Both the position numbers and the translations under genes were made by a program. Shown piece after piece: positions 26,235-34,727 of a stretch of 64,000 nucleotides of DNA. The DNA comes from JAXGXJ01 sp050943595 (lineage in GTDB: Bacteria; Actinomycetota; Thermoleophilia; RBG-16-64-13). The DNA is taken from contig JBMNPM010000004.1 of NCBI GenBank assembly GCA_050943595.1, positions 76,351 to 140,350 of the forward strand, read 5' to 3'. How positions within the stretch are numbered: position 1 is the first letter of the stretch; the number at the start of each line of letters is the position of its first letter. The notes under the pieces were generated by a model, which saw only the letters and a list, made by a program, of their open reading frames with translations, ran no database searches and was not told where the DNA came from.

Positions 26235-27002
26235 GTGGTGGTGCCCCTGATACTGCTGATAGTGTTCCTGGGCCTGTATGTGGGCATACGGATGATCCGT
26301 AGAGAAGCCGGAGTGCTGAGTCTCGAACTTGTGGAAGAGACCAGCAGGAACCGAGCGCAGATGGAGCAGTTGCGCTCGGGTGAGTGGCTGCGCTTTGAGA
26401 ATGGTGAAGACACAACGGCCTTTGCGCCTGAAGACGTCTTCAGTACCTACGGAGGCCGCAAGGCGGTGTTGGTGGCCCCGGACAGTCTGTTCATCGTCCT
26501 TGTCATGCGGCTCGCAGACGATGGTCTCATCTACAAAGTGGTGGATTGCGTAGACGTTATCCGCAGTGAGATCCTTGCAGAGGACGGCAGCGTTGCCGCC
26601 GACACGGTCGCAGATGGGGAAGAGGACTCCGTCATCAAGGTCGTCCGCCTCGATGACGACTCAGCTACTCCACGAGGGGGATTGCTCGGTCGTCTGGGGG
26701 TGGGGTTCTCCAAGTTTGGAAGCGGCGACGAGGCGTCCGCGTCGCGCGAACCCGCGACGACGGTGAGAATCATCACTACCGAGGCCGATAACCCTGAATT
26801 CTCCATTGACGTGGGTTCCACCCCCAAGGCTCTGCGGCTTTATAATGAATTAGTGGTGGTGATCAAGAGGGGAGAGGCTCAGCAGGAGCGCGCGACCGGG
26901 GAGTCCGTGGCCGGCACTCGTCCGAAGCCGGTCGTTGTACCCTCGAGGACTACTGCCTGGCGGCCGGTGCCTGGCCTACACGCCCCACATCTGAGATCCT
27001 GA
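26235..27002 (+). CDS. membrane-anchored protein of unknown function
   Basis: This protein of at least 255 residues is not recognised. It has one N-terminal membrane helix (VVVPLILLIVFLGLYVGI) followed by a soluble region. That region is acidic in the middle and contains TVRIITTEADNPEFSIDVG and LRLYNELVVVIKRG near residues 175-215; the last ~35 residues are Arg, Pro and Val-rich and look disordered. The start is uncertain. GTG at 26235 lies about 21 nt after the GGAAGGAG ribosome site, whereas a non-standard ATC codon in the same frame at 26220 would have ideal spacing and would complete the helix. It stands alone between ppx (divergent) and a HAD-like gene. Confidence 0.65.
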   Translation: MVVPLILLIVFLGLYVGIRMIRREAGVLSLELVEETSRNRAQMEQLRSGEWLRFENGEDTTAFAPEDVFSTYGGRKAVLVAPDSLFIVLVMRLADDGLIYKVVDCVDVIRSEILAEDGSVAADTVADGEEDSVIKVVRLDDDSATPRGGLLGRLGVGFSKFGSGDEASASREPATTVRIITTEADNPEFSIDVGSTPKALRLYNELVVVIKRGEAQQERATGESVAGTRPKPVVVPSRTTAWRPVPGLHAPHLRS

Positions 27003-27103
27003 GCCACGGCCCGAGGCCCTGAGCATGTGGCTGTAGTCGCGTAGTATCACACCACACGCATCCTGCTGTGGCCGCGGAGTGTCATACGCGCTGTTTCACA
27101 ATT

Positions 27104-27124
27104 CTTGCGCAATATTTTACGCAA
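27104..27124. promoter_or_regulatory. AT-rich inverted repeat upstream of the HAD-like gene
   Basis: TTGCG at 27104-27108 and CGCAA at 27120-27124 flank an AT-rich centre in the 218-bp gap before 27221. It may be a regulator site or part of a promoter. The base composition drops sharply here relative to the neighbours. Confidence 0.3.
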
Positions 27125-27220
27125 TGGTGTCCCATCATTAACTCAGACCCGCTCGTTTCCCGCTAGATTCGATCTGTGTAGAGTACTGTGCAAATCGATT
27201 ACATGAGGGAGGAGAGCTAT

Positions 27221-27979
27221 TTGAGTATAAACTGGATGAACATACTGAGTCTCCATTATTCTATAACTAGAATGAAATCATCAAAGCAAGAGCTGCTACT
27301 GCTTTTTGATCTTGACGGAACGATTTTCGACACTCGCTATATGATCGTATATGCACTACATACTTTCGATCAGCTTCATCACACTGATTATTTTCACGGC
27401 ATAGACGTCGCCGACATCACCATGCCCGAGACCGAGTTGGCCATGCTCATGCAGCATCGGGGGCTGGACGACGACGAGCAGCGGAGTGTCCTCGACTGGT
27501 ATATGGAGTACGCTTGGAATACCGACACCATCAGAGAGGCACATAGCCCATATCCGAAAGTCTTTGACGTCATACGCTGGTTCCAAGCCCAACCAAGGAC
27601 GTTTGTGGGCATAAACACGGCGCGTACTGAGATGTGGAGGGACAGCACCCTACGATCGCTGAATCGCCTAGGAAGGCGTTCAGGGGTCACCTTCTCTCAG
27701 GATCTGGTGTTTACGAGAGATTCGACGAGATGGTCGTCTGCCGAAGAAGCCAAAGTGGCCGGGGTGAGGCATTTTCTGTCTCGTGGGTATTGCGTGTTTG
27801 GGATGGTGGACAATGAGCCGGCGAATCTCGCTGCTATCGACCGGCACTTCCCGGGCCCGGAGATCCTTCTCCTACACGCGGATACCATCTTCGAGTCGTG
27901 TGAGGACCTGATCCCGCCGCGGACGATCCGTGGCCGGGAATACGATCCCGACGAATTGACTCACAGGCGCGTCGCCTGA
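27221..27979 (+). CDS. HAD-like hydrolase
   Basis: A protein of about 252 residues with HAD motifs. Motif I is LLLFDLDGTIFDTRY, motif II is a Thr in VGINTARTEMWR, a Lys lies in EEAKVAGVRHF, and motif IV is GMVDNEPANLAAI, where the usual GD-x3-D reads VDNEP. The cap between motifs I and II is helical. The first ~30 codons are AT-rich and do not resemble the family, so the true start may be the ATG at 27272. TTG at 27221 is chosen because GAGGGAGGAGAG precedes it by 6 nt. The substrate is unknown. A GC-rich hairpin follows the stop. Confidence 0.72.
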   Translation: MSINWMNILSLHYSITRMKSSKQELLLLFDLDGTIFDTRYMIVYALHTFDQLHHTDYFHGIDVADITMPETELAMLMQHRGLDDDEQRSVLDWYMEYAWNTDTIREAHSPYPKVFDVIRWFQAQPRTFVGINTARTEMWRDSTLRSLNRLGRRSGVTFSQDLVFTRDSTRWSSAEEAKVAGVRHFLSRGYCVFGMVDNEPANLAAIDRHFPGPEILLLHADTIFESCEDLIPPRTIRGREYDPDELTHRRVA

Positions 27980-28007
27980 CGGACCAACACGCTGCTGAGG
28001 ATCGGTC

Positions 28008-28026
28008 GGCCGGCCTTCGGCCGGCC
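28008..28026 (+). terminator. hairpin after the HAD-like gene
   Basis: GGCCGGCC at 28008-28015 and 28019-28026 forms an 8-bp stem with a 3-nt loop about 30 bp after the stop codon. Only a short TCGTT follows, so it may be a weak intrinsic terminator. Confidence 0.5.
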
Positions 28027-28205
28027 TCGTTGGGGCGTGTCTTCGTGCCCCATTTGTCCCTTAACTGCCTTCTAAACACTCCGCACGTCGAAAACCATTT
28101 GCCGTGGTGCGTTATCCTCACCCACTATAGTCGTGCCTGCCTCGTGATGGACGGTAGGCTTCGGGAGCGACTGAAGACGGTGGTGTGGAACAGAAGGGAT
28201 TGCTC

Positions 28206-30326
28206 ATGCTTCTCTCCGAACGAGTCCTTTGCGGGGAGTTGACCCCGAACGACGTCGGCAGGCCGGTACTCCTGGCCGGCTGGGTGGATGCTTTTCGGGA
28301 CCACGGTGGGCTGATGTTCGTCCACCTGCGTGACCGCAGTGGCATTATCCAAGTGGTCTTTAGCCCAGAGGTGGCGCCGGATGATGTCTGCGAACAGGCG
28401 GCCGCGCTGCGTTCTGAGTACTGTGTGGCGGTAAGGGGTGAAGTCAGAGACCGGATCCCCGGCACGGAGAATCCCGGCATCGACACGGGAAGCATCGAGG
28501 TCATGGCCGTAGAGCTCACCGTCTTGGCGGAGTCGGACGCTCTGCCATTCGCCGTGTCCGAGAAGGCCATGGTGGCGGGTGCCGCCTCGGCCGAAGGGGA
28601 CCATGTGTCCGAAGATCTGCGTCTCCAATACCGCTACCTCGACATCCGTCGCCCCTCTATGCGCGACAATCTGGTGCTACGACACCGTATCTTCCAGACG
28701 GTACGCCGGTTCCTCGACGCGCACGCTTTCGTCGAGGTCGAGACTCCCATGATGACGGCCAGTACGCCTGAGGGAGCTCGTGACTATCTGGTCCCCAGCA
28801 GGGTTCATCAACAGAGCTTCTACGCTCTACCGCAATCGCCACAGTTGTTCAAACAACTACTCATGATCGGCGGGCTGGAGCGCTACTTCCAGTTGGCCCG
28901 CTGCTTCCGCGATGAGGACCTGCGCCCCAACCGACAGCCTGAGTTCACCCAGCTCGATATCGAGGCGTCGTTCGTCGATGAGGAGTTCCTCTACGAACTG
29001 ATCGAGGAGCTGTGTGTGCAGATGTTCGCCGTGGGTGGCATCATTCTTACGCGGCCCTTCCCCCGCATGACCTACGCCGATGCTGTGGATTCGACCGGCA
29101 CCGATCGCCCCGATCTTCGCTTCGGCCTGCGCTTTGTGGACGTCACCGATGTGTTCCCTCAGACCGGCTACTCCATCTTCCGGCAGGTGCTGCAGCGGGG
29201 TGGCTGTATCAAGGGTCTCAACATCAAAGGCCAGTCGGATAGGTTGAGCAAGAACGTTCTACAGAACGAGTATGCGAAGGAGATAGCTCCCTCGTTTGGT
29301 GCCAAGGGTATTACCTGGATGCGGGCTGAGAACGGCCGGTTGGAATCCAACATTGTGCAGTTCTTCAGCGACCGGGAGTTGGAGGAGCTGAGCCGGCGCT
29401 TCGATGTGGCCGACGGTGATGTTCTCATCATGGTGGCTGACCCCTCCTACGCCGTGGTCACGTCGGCCTTGGGGCAGTTGCGGCTGCATCTGGCCGAGCG
29501 GCTGGGGCTCATAGCGACCGGGATCTTCTGTCCGGTTTGGGTCACGGACTTTCCTCTATTCGATCCGACCGACGAAGGAGGAATCACCTCCAGCCATCAT
29601 CCTTTCACGGCTCCCGATCGTACCGATTTCGACCCCAGAGATGTTGAGGAGCTGCTGACGCTCCGTTCACGGGCCTATGATCTGGTGATGAACGGTGAGG
29701 AGTTGGGTGGCGGCAGTATCCGCATCAACGATCGTGAGGTGCAGCGCAAGATCTTCACCGCGCTGGGGCTGTCGGACGAGGACGTCCAAGAGCGCTTTGG
29801 CTTCTTCCTACGAGCCTTCGATTTCGGCGCTCCACCGCACGGCGGTCTGGCTTTGGGCATGGATCGGACCGTCTCCATGATCCTACAGACTCCCTCTATC
29901 CGGGAGGTCATTGCCTTTCCTAAGAACCGCAGTGCCGCCTGCCCACTCACGGGGGCGCCCTCGGCGGTCAAGCGCGAGCAGCTGGCCGAGTTGGGGCTGC
30001 TCGATCTGGGAGGGCGGGGTGTATTGCCGGGTGCGGCGGAGCAGGAGGATCCTGTCGACCGCATCTCCTGGGTGTCGCGTATAGGCGTGGCCGTAGAAGA
30101 GCGGCCGGTCATGGAGGAGACCCTGCGGCGGGCCGAGGAGTTGGCTGTTCAAGCCGTTGCTGCAGCGGGCGAAGAGGAGCCGTTGTATTCCGTTGCGCCG
30201 GTGGTCAACCGTATGCGGCCGGGGACTGAGGCGCAACGTTCGGAGCCGTCGCAGACTGGTGAACTGTTCAAGAACGCGCCGGCCGTTAAAGGCGACTACT
30301 TTAAAGTCGCCGGCATCCTGGAGTAA
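28206..30326 (+). CDS. aspS: aspartyl-tRNA synthetase fused to GatC
   Basis: A 706-residue protein. Residues 1-~600 form a bacterial AspRS: an OB-fold anticodon-binding domain (WVDAFRDHGGLMFVHLRDR), class II motif 2 RCFRDEDLRPNRQPEFTQLD, a GAD insertion domain, and motif 3 HGGLALGMDRTV, ending in the usual CPLTGAPS text. Residues ~615-706 match GatC: an amphipathic helical start (DRISWVSRIGVAVEERP), a Pro-rich wrap-around region and the hallmark end NAPAVKGDYFKVAGILE. A separate gatC is absent and gatA/gatB homologues follow, so charging of tRNA and the amidotransferase anchor are physically joined. The ATG at 28206 follows AAGGG; GTG at 28185 is an alternative. Confidence 0.93.
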   Translation: MLLSERVLCGELTPNDVGRPVLLAGWVDAFRDHGGLMFVHLRDRSGIIQVVFSPEVAPDDVCEQAAALRSEYCVAVRGEVRDRIPGTENPGIDTGSIEVMAVELTVLAESDALPFAVSEKAMVAGAASAEGDHVSEDLRLQYRYLDIRRPSMRDNLVLRHRIFQTVRRFLDAHAFVEVETPMMTASTPEGARDYLVPSRVHQQSFYALPQSPQLFKQLLMIGGLERYFQLARCFRDEDLRPNRQPEFTQLDIEASFVDEEFLYELIEELCVQMFAVGGIILTRPFPRMTYADAVDSTGTDRPDLRFGLRFVDVTDVFPQTGYSIFRQVLQRGGCIKGLNIKGQSDRLSKNVLQNEYAKEIAPSFGAKGITWMRAENGRLESNIVQFFSDRELEELSRRFDVADGDVLIMVADPSYAVVTSALGQLRLHLAERLGLIATGIFCPVWVTDFPLFDPTDEGGITSSHHPFTAPDRTDFDPRDVEELLTLRSRAYDLVMNGEELGGGSIRINDREVQRKIFTALGLSDEDVQERFGFFLRAFDFGAPPHGGLALGMDRTVSMILQTPSIREVIAFPKNRSAACPLTGAPSAVKREQLAELGLLDLGGRGVLPGAAEQEDPVDRISWVSRIGVAVEERPVMEETLRRAEELAVQAVAAAGEEEPLYSVAPVVNRMRPGTEAQRSEPSQTGELFKNAPAVKGDYFKVAGILE

Positions 30327-30341
30327 GGGGAAAGCAGTCCC

Positions 30342-31769
30342 ATGGATCCCATTTTTGTCTATCAGGAATCGCAGATTGCCCTCAAATCGCAGACCACTCT
30401 CAAGACGACCGCAGGAGGCACGCCCGGTCCTGATGCCGGCGGGACATGTGCCTCTGCCGGTGGTGAGGAGCCGCTACGTGGTATCCGAGTGGCGGTGCAG
30501 CCCAATATCTCCGTGCGGGGTTGGCCGACTGAAGCCGGCTCGCATGCGCTCGCCGGCTTCACCGCCCTCGAGGACGCCACCGTGGTGCGCCATCTGCGGG
30601 CTGCTGGCGTCTCATTGGTCGGTTCGACCCACACGAGTGAGTTTGGGCTCGGCCTAGAGGGAAGCCGGGCCGGTGCCGCTTTGCAGCAGGGACGTGCGGA
30701 CGTCGAATTGGTTCTGGATCTGGCCGGCGAGGCCCGGCTGGCGGCTGCCGAAGCCGGTGTCTATGCGCTCAAGCCCAGTTTCGGCCTTGTGTCGCGCTTT
30801 GGACTGGTGGGTCTCATCCCTTCCATGGAGGCCTGCGCGATCCTCTCGGTCGATCCGCGCCGGGTGGGAGACGTCTTGAATGTCATTGCCGGGCCGGATG
30901 AGCTGGACTTATCGCTTCCCGATGACGCGGCCGTCGATCTGGGCTCCCAGACCGTCGACCCTGCCACCGTGACCGTAGGGGTGATCACGGAGGCCCTGGC
31001 CGGCCTGACGGCTGAGCAGGTGCAGGGATTCCGAGCCTCGCTGGAGACGTGGCGCAGACTGGGGGTCACCGTGAGGGAGGTCTCGTTGCCCAGCTTCCCG
31101 CTGTTTTCTCTCGTCCACCAGATCGTCGGCTCGGTAGAGGCCTCCTCCTGCGCCGGACGCTACGACTCCGTTCGTTACGGTCCCCGGGCTCCGGGCGCCA
31201 AGAACTGGAACGAGATGTATCTACTGTCGCGCGGAGCCGCCTTCGGTACCGCCCTCAAGAGCTACCTCATCCAGGGCGCCTTCTTCCAGTTCGAGCGCTA
31301 CGAGGCCTTCGAAAGTGCCTGTCGTATCCGTAGGCGTGTGGTCGAAGAGATGGACCGGCTCACCGCCGAGACGGACTTCTTGGTTCTCCCTGTGAGCGGG
31401 CCGGCCGGCACTGCAGACCTCACGTCTTCTGCGGACTTTGCCGGCGGCGCGGCGGCCGGTCTCAGTGGTCTTAGCGGTCTCAGTGGCCTTGGATCTACGT
31501 CCAACAATCTCTACGCGCGTTCTGCGCTCACGCTGTGTGCCAATGTGACCGGGCAGCCCGCGCTCTATCTGCCGCCCGGGCCGGGTACTACTGCGGGCGG
31601 TCTACAGCTGTTGGGACCACGGTTGGCCGACGGACGGCTGCTCGCATTCGCGGGTCTGCTGCTCAATGCGCTGAGCCACGAAGCCGTCGGACGTGATAAA
31701 ACGGCCGGCGGCGCGACATCCACCAGGGGCGGTATGGCCGGTGGTGTTATCGCTGAAGGAGGTGAGTGA
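30342..31769 (+). CDS. gatA: GatA homologue lacking the amidase catalytic triad
   Basis: A 475-residue amidase-signature-family protein, located between aspS-gatC and gatB. GatA landmarks are present: GIRVAVQPN (for GIPIAIKDN), ATVVRHLRAAGVSLVGSTHTSEFGLG, LKPSFGLVSRFGLV, and a C-terminal half with RYDSVRYGPR-type text. The catalytic Lys is Gln53. The GGSSGGS loop with the cis-Ser is deleted (about 20 residues are missing). The nucleophile segment SDTGGS reads LDLAGE, with Glu130 at the nucleophile position. Glutamine hydrolysis by the standard mechanism is therefore not expected. The protein also has a low-complexity GLSGLSGLSGL tract near residue 370. It may keep a structural role or accept free ammonia. 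Confidence 0.85.
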   Translation: MDPIFVYQESQIALKSQTTLKTTAGGTPGPDAGGTCASAGGEEPLRGIRVAVQPNISVRGWPTEAGSHALAGFTALEDATVVRHLRAAGVSLVGSTHTSEFGLGLEGSRAGAALQQGRADVELVLDLAGEARLAAAEAGVYALKPSFGLVSRFGLVGLIPSMEACAILSVDPRRVGDVLNVIAGPDELDLSLPDDAAVDLGSQTVDPATVTVGVITEALAGLTAEQVQGFRASLETWRRLGVTVREVSLPSFPLFSLVHQIVGSVEASSCAGRYDSVRYGPRAPGAKNWNEMYLLSRGAAFGTALKSYLIQGAFFQFERYEAFESACRIRRRVVEEMDRLTAETDFLVLPVSGPAGTADLTSSADFAGGAAAGLSGLSGLSGLGSTSNNLYARSALTLCANVTGQPALYLPPGPGTTAGGLQLLGPRLADGRLLAFAGLLLNALSHEAVGRDKTAGGATSTRGGMAGGVIAEGGE

Positions 31770-31771
31770 TC

Positions 31772-33211
31772 ATGGAATTTGAAGCGGTCATCGGGCTCGA
31801 GATCCACGTGGAGCTCAACTGTGCCACCAAGCTGTTCTGTGATTGCGCCAACCGGCCCGGCGACGATCCCAATGTCAATACCTGCCCCACCTGTCTGTGG
31901 TTCCCCGGCGCCGTGCCCCGGCTGAGCCGGCAGGCGCTCGAGAAGGCTTCTTTGCTGTGCCTGGCGCTGGGAGGAGAGCTTCAGCCCCTGAGCGCCTTTG
32001 ACCAAAAGGTCTACTACTACCCCGATCTACCCAAAGGCTTTCAGCTGTCTCAGGCTCATCTGCCCCTGTCGCGTGGCGGCGGTATCGACATTACCGACGA
32101 GGATGGGAGGTCACGCACACTCCGTATCCACCACATCCATATGGAAGAAGACGTAGCCAAACTGGTCCATGAGCTGGAAGGGCGCCTACCCATCAGTCTG
32201 GTGGACTTCAATCGCGCGGGGGTGCCGTTGGTGGAGATTGTCACCGAACCCGACTTTCGCTCGCCGTACGAGGCTATGGAATTTCTGAAGGCACTGCGTA
32301 CTATGGTGCGCTACGTGGGGGCCTCGGAGTGCAGTATGGAGAGCGGCAGCATGCGCGCGGATGCCAACATCTCCATCCGTCCCTGTGGTTCCACCGAGAT
32401 GAACACTAAGGTGGAAGTCAAGAACATGAACTCGGTCCGCCACATAGGTGACGCCATCGCCTACGAGATCGAGCGGCAGATTGTGGCGGTACAGGCCGGG
32501 GAGGCCGTGGTCCTGCACACCCGTCTCTGGGATCCCGACAAGAAGGCCACCGTGCCCATGCGGGCTAAGTTCGAGGGGCCCTGTGTGCCGGATCCCTCGG
32601 TGTCGGTCATCAAACTATCTCCAGAGTGGATCGCCGATATGCGTTCCCGTCTGCCTGAGATGCCGGCCGCCAGGGCTGATCGTCTCGTCGCCCAGTACGG
32701 CTTGACGCGTGAAGAGGCCGGGGGCCTCAGTGGTGATCTGGAGGCCGCCCGCTATTTCGAGGTCTTGATCGAGCACGGAGTCGCTCCTCGTACGGCCCTC
32801 CATTGGCTGACCACCCAGCTACTGCCCGCCGTACGGCAACGCAGGCAGGAATTGGCGGAAACGCGGGTGACGCCGGAGCGCATGGCCGCACTCCTGCACA
32901 TGCTCGCCAAGGATGAGATCAATGCCAATGCGGCACGTGAGGTGTTGGCCGATATGTTCGACAGCGATGAGGATCCGGGCGCGATCGTAGTTGCACGGGG
33001 TTTCACTCAGGTCTCGGACCCCGATGCCCTCGACGCGCTGGTCGACAAGGTGCTGGCTGAGCAGCCGGCGGCTGTGGCCGACATCCGGGCCGGTCAAGAT
33101 AAGGCCGTCGGTTTTCTCGTCGGACAGGTGATGCAGGCCTCCGCAGGCAAGGCGAACCCGAAAATGGTACGGGATTTGCTTCTCCGGAGGCTGCAGCAGG
33201 CCGGCGCCTAG
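31772..33211 (+). CDS. gatB: Asp/Glu-tRNA amidotransferase subunit B (divergent GatB)
   Basis: A 479-residue GatB. It retains EAVIGLEIHVELN with the Mg-binding Glu and His, a Zn-type set KLFCDCANRPG...TCPTCLWFPG, GFQLSQAH, HMEEDVAKLVHE, VDFNRAGVPLVEIVTEPD and SMRADANISIRP. The C-terminal helical and YqeY tail domains end in KANPKMVRDLLLRRL. The segment usually reading RSKEEAHDYRYFPEPDLP is replaced by RAKFEGPCVPDPSVS, so that conserved stretch is missing. GatB phosphorylates the misacylated Asp- or Glu-tRNA and transfers ammonia. The ATG at 31772 is chosen from AAGGAGGTGA about 6 nt before it; the gatA stop lies only 2 bp upstream. Confidence 0.92.
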   Translation: MEFEAVIGLEIHVELNCATKLFCDCANRPGDDPNVNTCPTCLWFPGAVPRLSRQALEKASLLCLALGGELQPLSAFDQKVYYYPDLPKGFQLSQAHLPLSRGGGIDITDEDGRSRTLRIHHIHMEEDVAKLVHELEGRLPISLVDFNRAGVPLVEIVTEPDFRSPYEAMEFLKALRTMVRYVGASECSMESGSMRADANISIRPCGSTEMNTKVEVKNMNSVRHIGDAIAYEIERQIVAVQAGEAVVLHTRLWDPDKKATVPMRAKFEGPCVPDPSVSVIKLSPEWIADMRSRLPEMPAARADRLVAQYGLTREEAGGLSGDLEAARYFEVLIEHGVAPRTALHWLTTQLLPAVRQRRQELAETRVTPERMAALLHMLAKDEINANAAREVLADMFDSDEDPGAIVVARGFTQVSDPDALDALVDKVLAEQPAAVADIRAGQDKAVGFLVGQVMQASAGKANPKMVRDLLLRRLQQAGA

Positions 33212-33468
33212 CAGGCTGCCTAAGAGCACAGCTGCGGCTACACGGTGACGGTTCTTCTTGACAAGACGTCCACCGTGCGTGAACCTATAGTGTTACAGAA
33301 AAACGAAGTCGCGACCGCGAGAACCGGCCCCTTCTGGGTGGGGTGGCGTCATGCGTCGCTCTCGGTCGTGCCGATAGCGCTGCTATTGGCGCTCCCTCCG
33401 TCTTCGTCTGTGTACGTGGTCGGAGTGGACCGGTGCGAACCTCATAAGCCAAGTACCAAGGAGTGTGG

Positions 33469-34686
33469 ATGTTGGATCTACCACCCTGCAACAACCGACA
33501 GGTCGACTGTTTGCTTGAGAAGGGCGTAGTCATCCCGCACCCCGAGAGCGTCTATGTCGGCGGGGAGGTTGATCCGGAACGGATTTCCGGCACGGGGGTG
33601 ACCATCTACCCGGGCTGCCGCATTTATGGGGCCAAGACGGTCCTCTCGGCAGGCGTGAAGTTGGGCGCAGAGGGTCCTGCGACCGTTGACGATTGCCGGC
33701 TTGGCCCCAGAGTGGAGCTCAAGGGTGGTTACTTCAGAAGCTCCGTGTTCCTCGAGAAGGCGAACATGGGGTTGGGAGCCCAGGTACGGGAGGCCTGCCT
33801 GCTCGAAGAGGAGGCCAACGGAGGTCACTGCGTAGGACTCAAGCAGACCATACTGATGCCGTTCGTCACGTTGGGCAGCCTCATCAACTTCTGCGACTGC
33901 CTCATGGCCGGCGGTACCAGCCGCAAGGATCATAGTGAGGTGGGAAGCTCGTACATCCATTTCAACTACACGCCGGACGGCGACAAGACCACGCCGTCTC
34001 TATTCGGCGATGTGCCGCGCGGAGTGATGCTGGACCGGCCCGCCATCTTTTTGGGGGGGCAGGGAGGAGCTGTAGGACCGGTGCGGGTGGGCTTCGGCAC
34101 GGTGGTGGCAGCCGGGTCGGTCTTGCGCCGGGACGTCCTTCAGGATGGCCAACTCGTGTCGGTTGCGCCGCCTCCCGGGTTGGTCCGCGAGCGTCGTGTG
34201 CATGCGTACGGCAATCTAGCTCGTGTACTGCGCAATAATTTCCTCTATTTAGCCAACCTGGCCGCCCTCGAGGTGTGGTATACGAAGATACGACGGCCGT
34301 TCTTCGCCCGGCAGGAGTTGGGTCTGCTCATCTACGAGGGGGCGTTGGAGATGTTTTCCCTCGCCAAGGAGGAGCGGTCCAGGCGTTTGGCGGCGATGGC
34401 TGAAAAGGTGCCACTATCGGCGCTGCAGGGCACGGATCTGCGCGAGCATGTGGGTTCGGCGTGTGCCGTGTTCGATCAGGCGATTGAGACGGCTAAGGGT
34501 GAGGAGTTCCAGGATGTGTTTTGGCGTGCCGTGGGCGAGCCCGACGATTACCTAAAGGCTGTCCAATCACTCCCTCCTAAGGCGTCGCGTCTGGGGGTGG
34601 AATGGCTGCAGCAGATCGTAGCTGAGTCGATGAGAAGAGTGGATCGACTCCTCCCCTCTTTTGAGTTGCTGAATGACAGTCGATAG
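33469..34686 (+). CDS. left-handed beta-helix protein related to UDP-GlcNAc pyrophosphorylase C-terminus
   Basis: This 405-residue protein has hexapeptide-type repeats across about residues 35-245 (VTIYPGCRIYGAKTVLSAGVKLG and VGFGTVVAAGSVLRRD are typical), forming a left-handed parallel beta-helix. A helical C-terminal domain of about 150 residues follows. It lacks the N-terminal nucleotidyltransferase domain of GlmU. Such proteins are often annotated as UDP-N-acetylglucosamine pyrophosphorylase-like and may act as acetyl- or sugar transferases. It is followed by glmM and a nagB-family gene, so a role in amino-sugar nucleotide synthesis is likely. The ATG at 33469 is set from AAGGAG 5 nt upstream. 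Confidence 0.8.
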   Translation: MLDLPPCNNRQVDCLLEKGVVIPHPESVYVGGEVDPERISGTGVTIYPGCRIYGAKTVLSAGVKLGAEGPATVDDCRLGPRVELKGGYFRSSVFLEKANMGLGAQVREACLLEEEANGGHCVGLKQTILMPFVTLGSLINFCDCLMAGGTSRKDHSEVGSSYIHFNYTPDGDKTTPSLFGDVPRGVMLDRPAIFLGGQGGAVGPVRVGFGTVVAAGSVLRRDVLQDGQLVSVAPPPGLVRERRVHAYGNLARVLRNNFLYLANLAALEVWYTKIRRPFFARQELGLLIYEGALEMFSLAKEERSRRLAAMAEKVPLSALQGTDLREHVGSACAVFDQAIETAKGEEFQDVFWRAVGEPDDYLKAVQSLPPKASRLGVEWLQQIVAESMRRVDRLLPSFELLNDSR

Positions 34687-34727
34687 ATCCTTCTGAAGAT
34701 GGATCGCTTATATAGAGGAGTAAGCAG

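Noticed and set aside
33241..33300. Promoter TTGACA ... TATAGT before the beta-helix gene
   Set aside because: The two boxes are 22 bp apart, too far for a normal sigma70 promoter.
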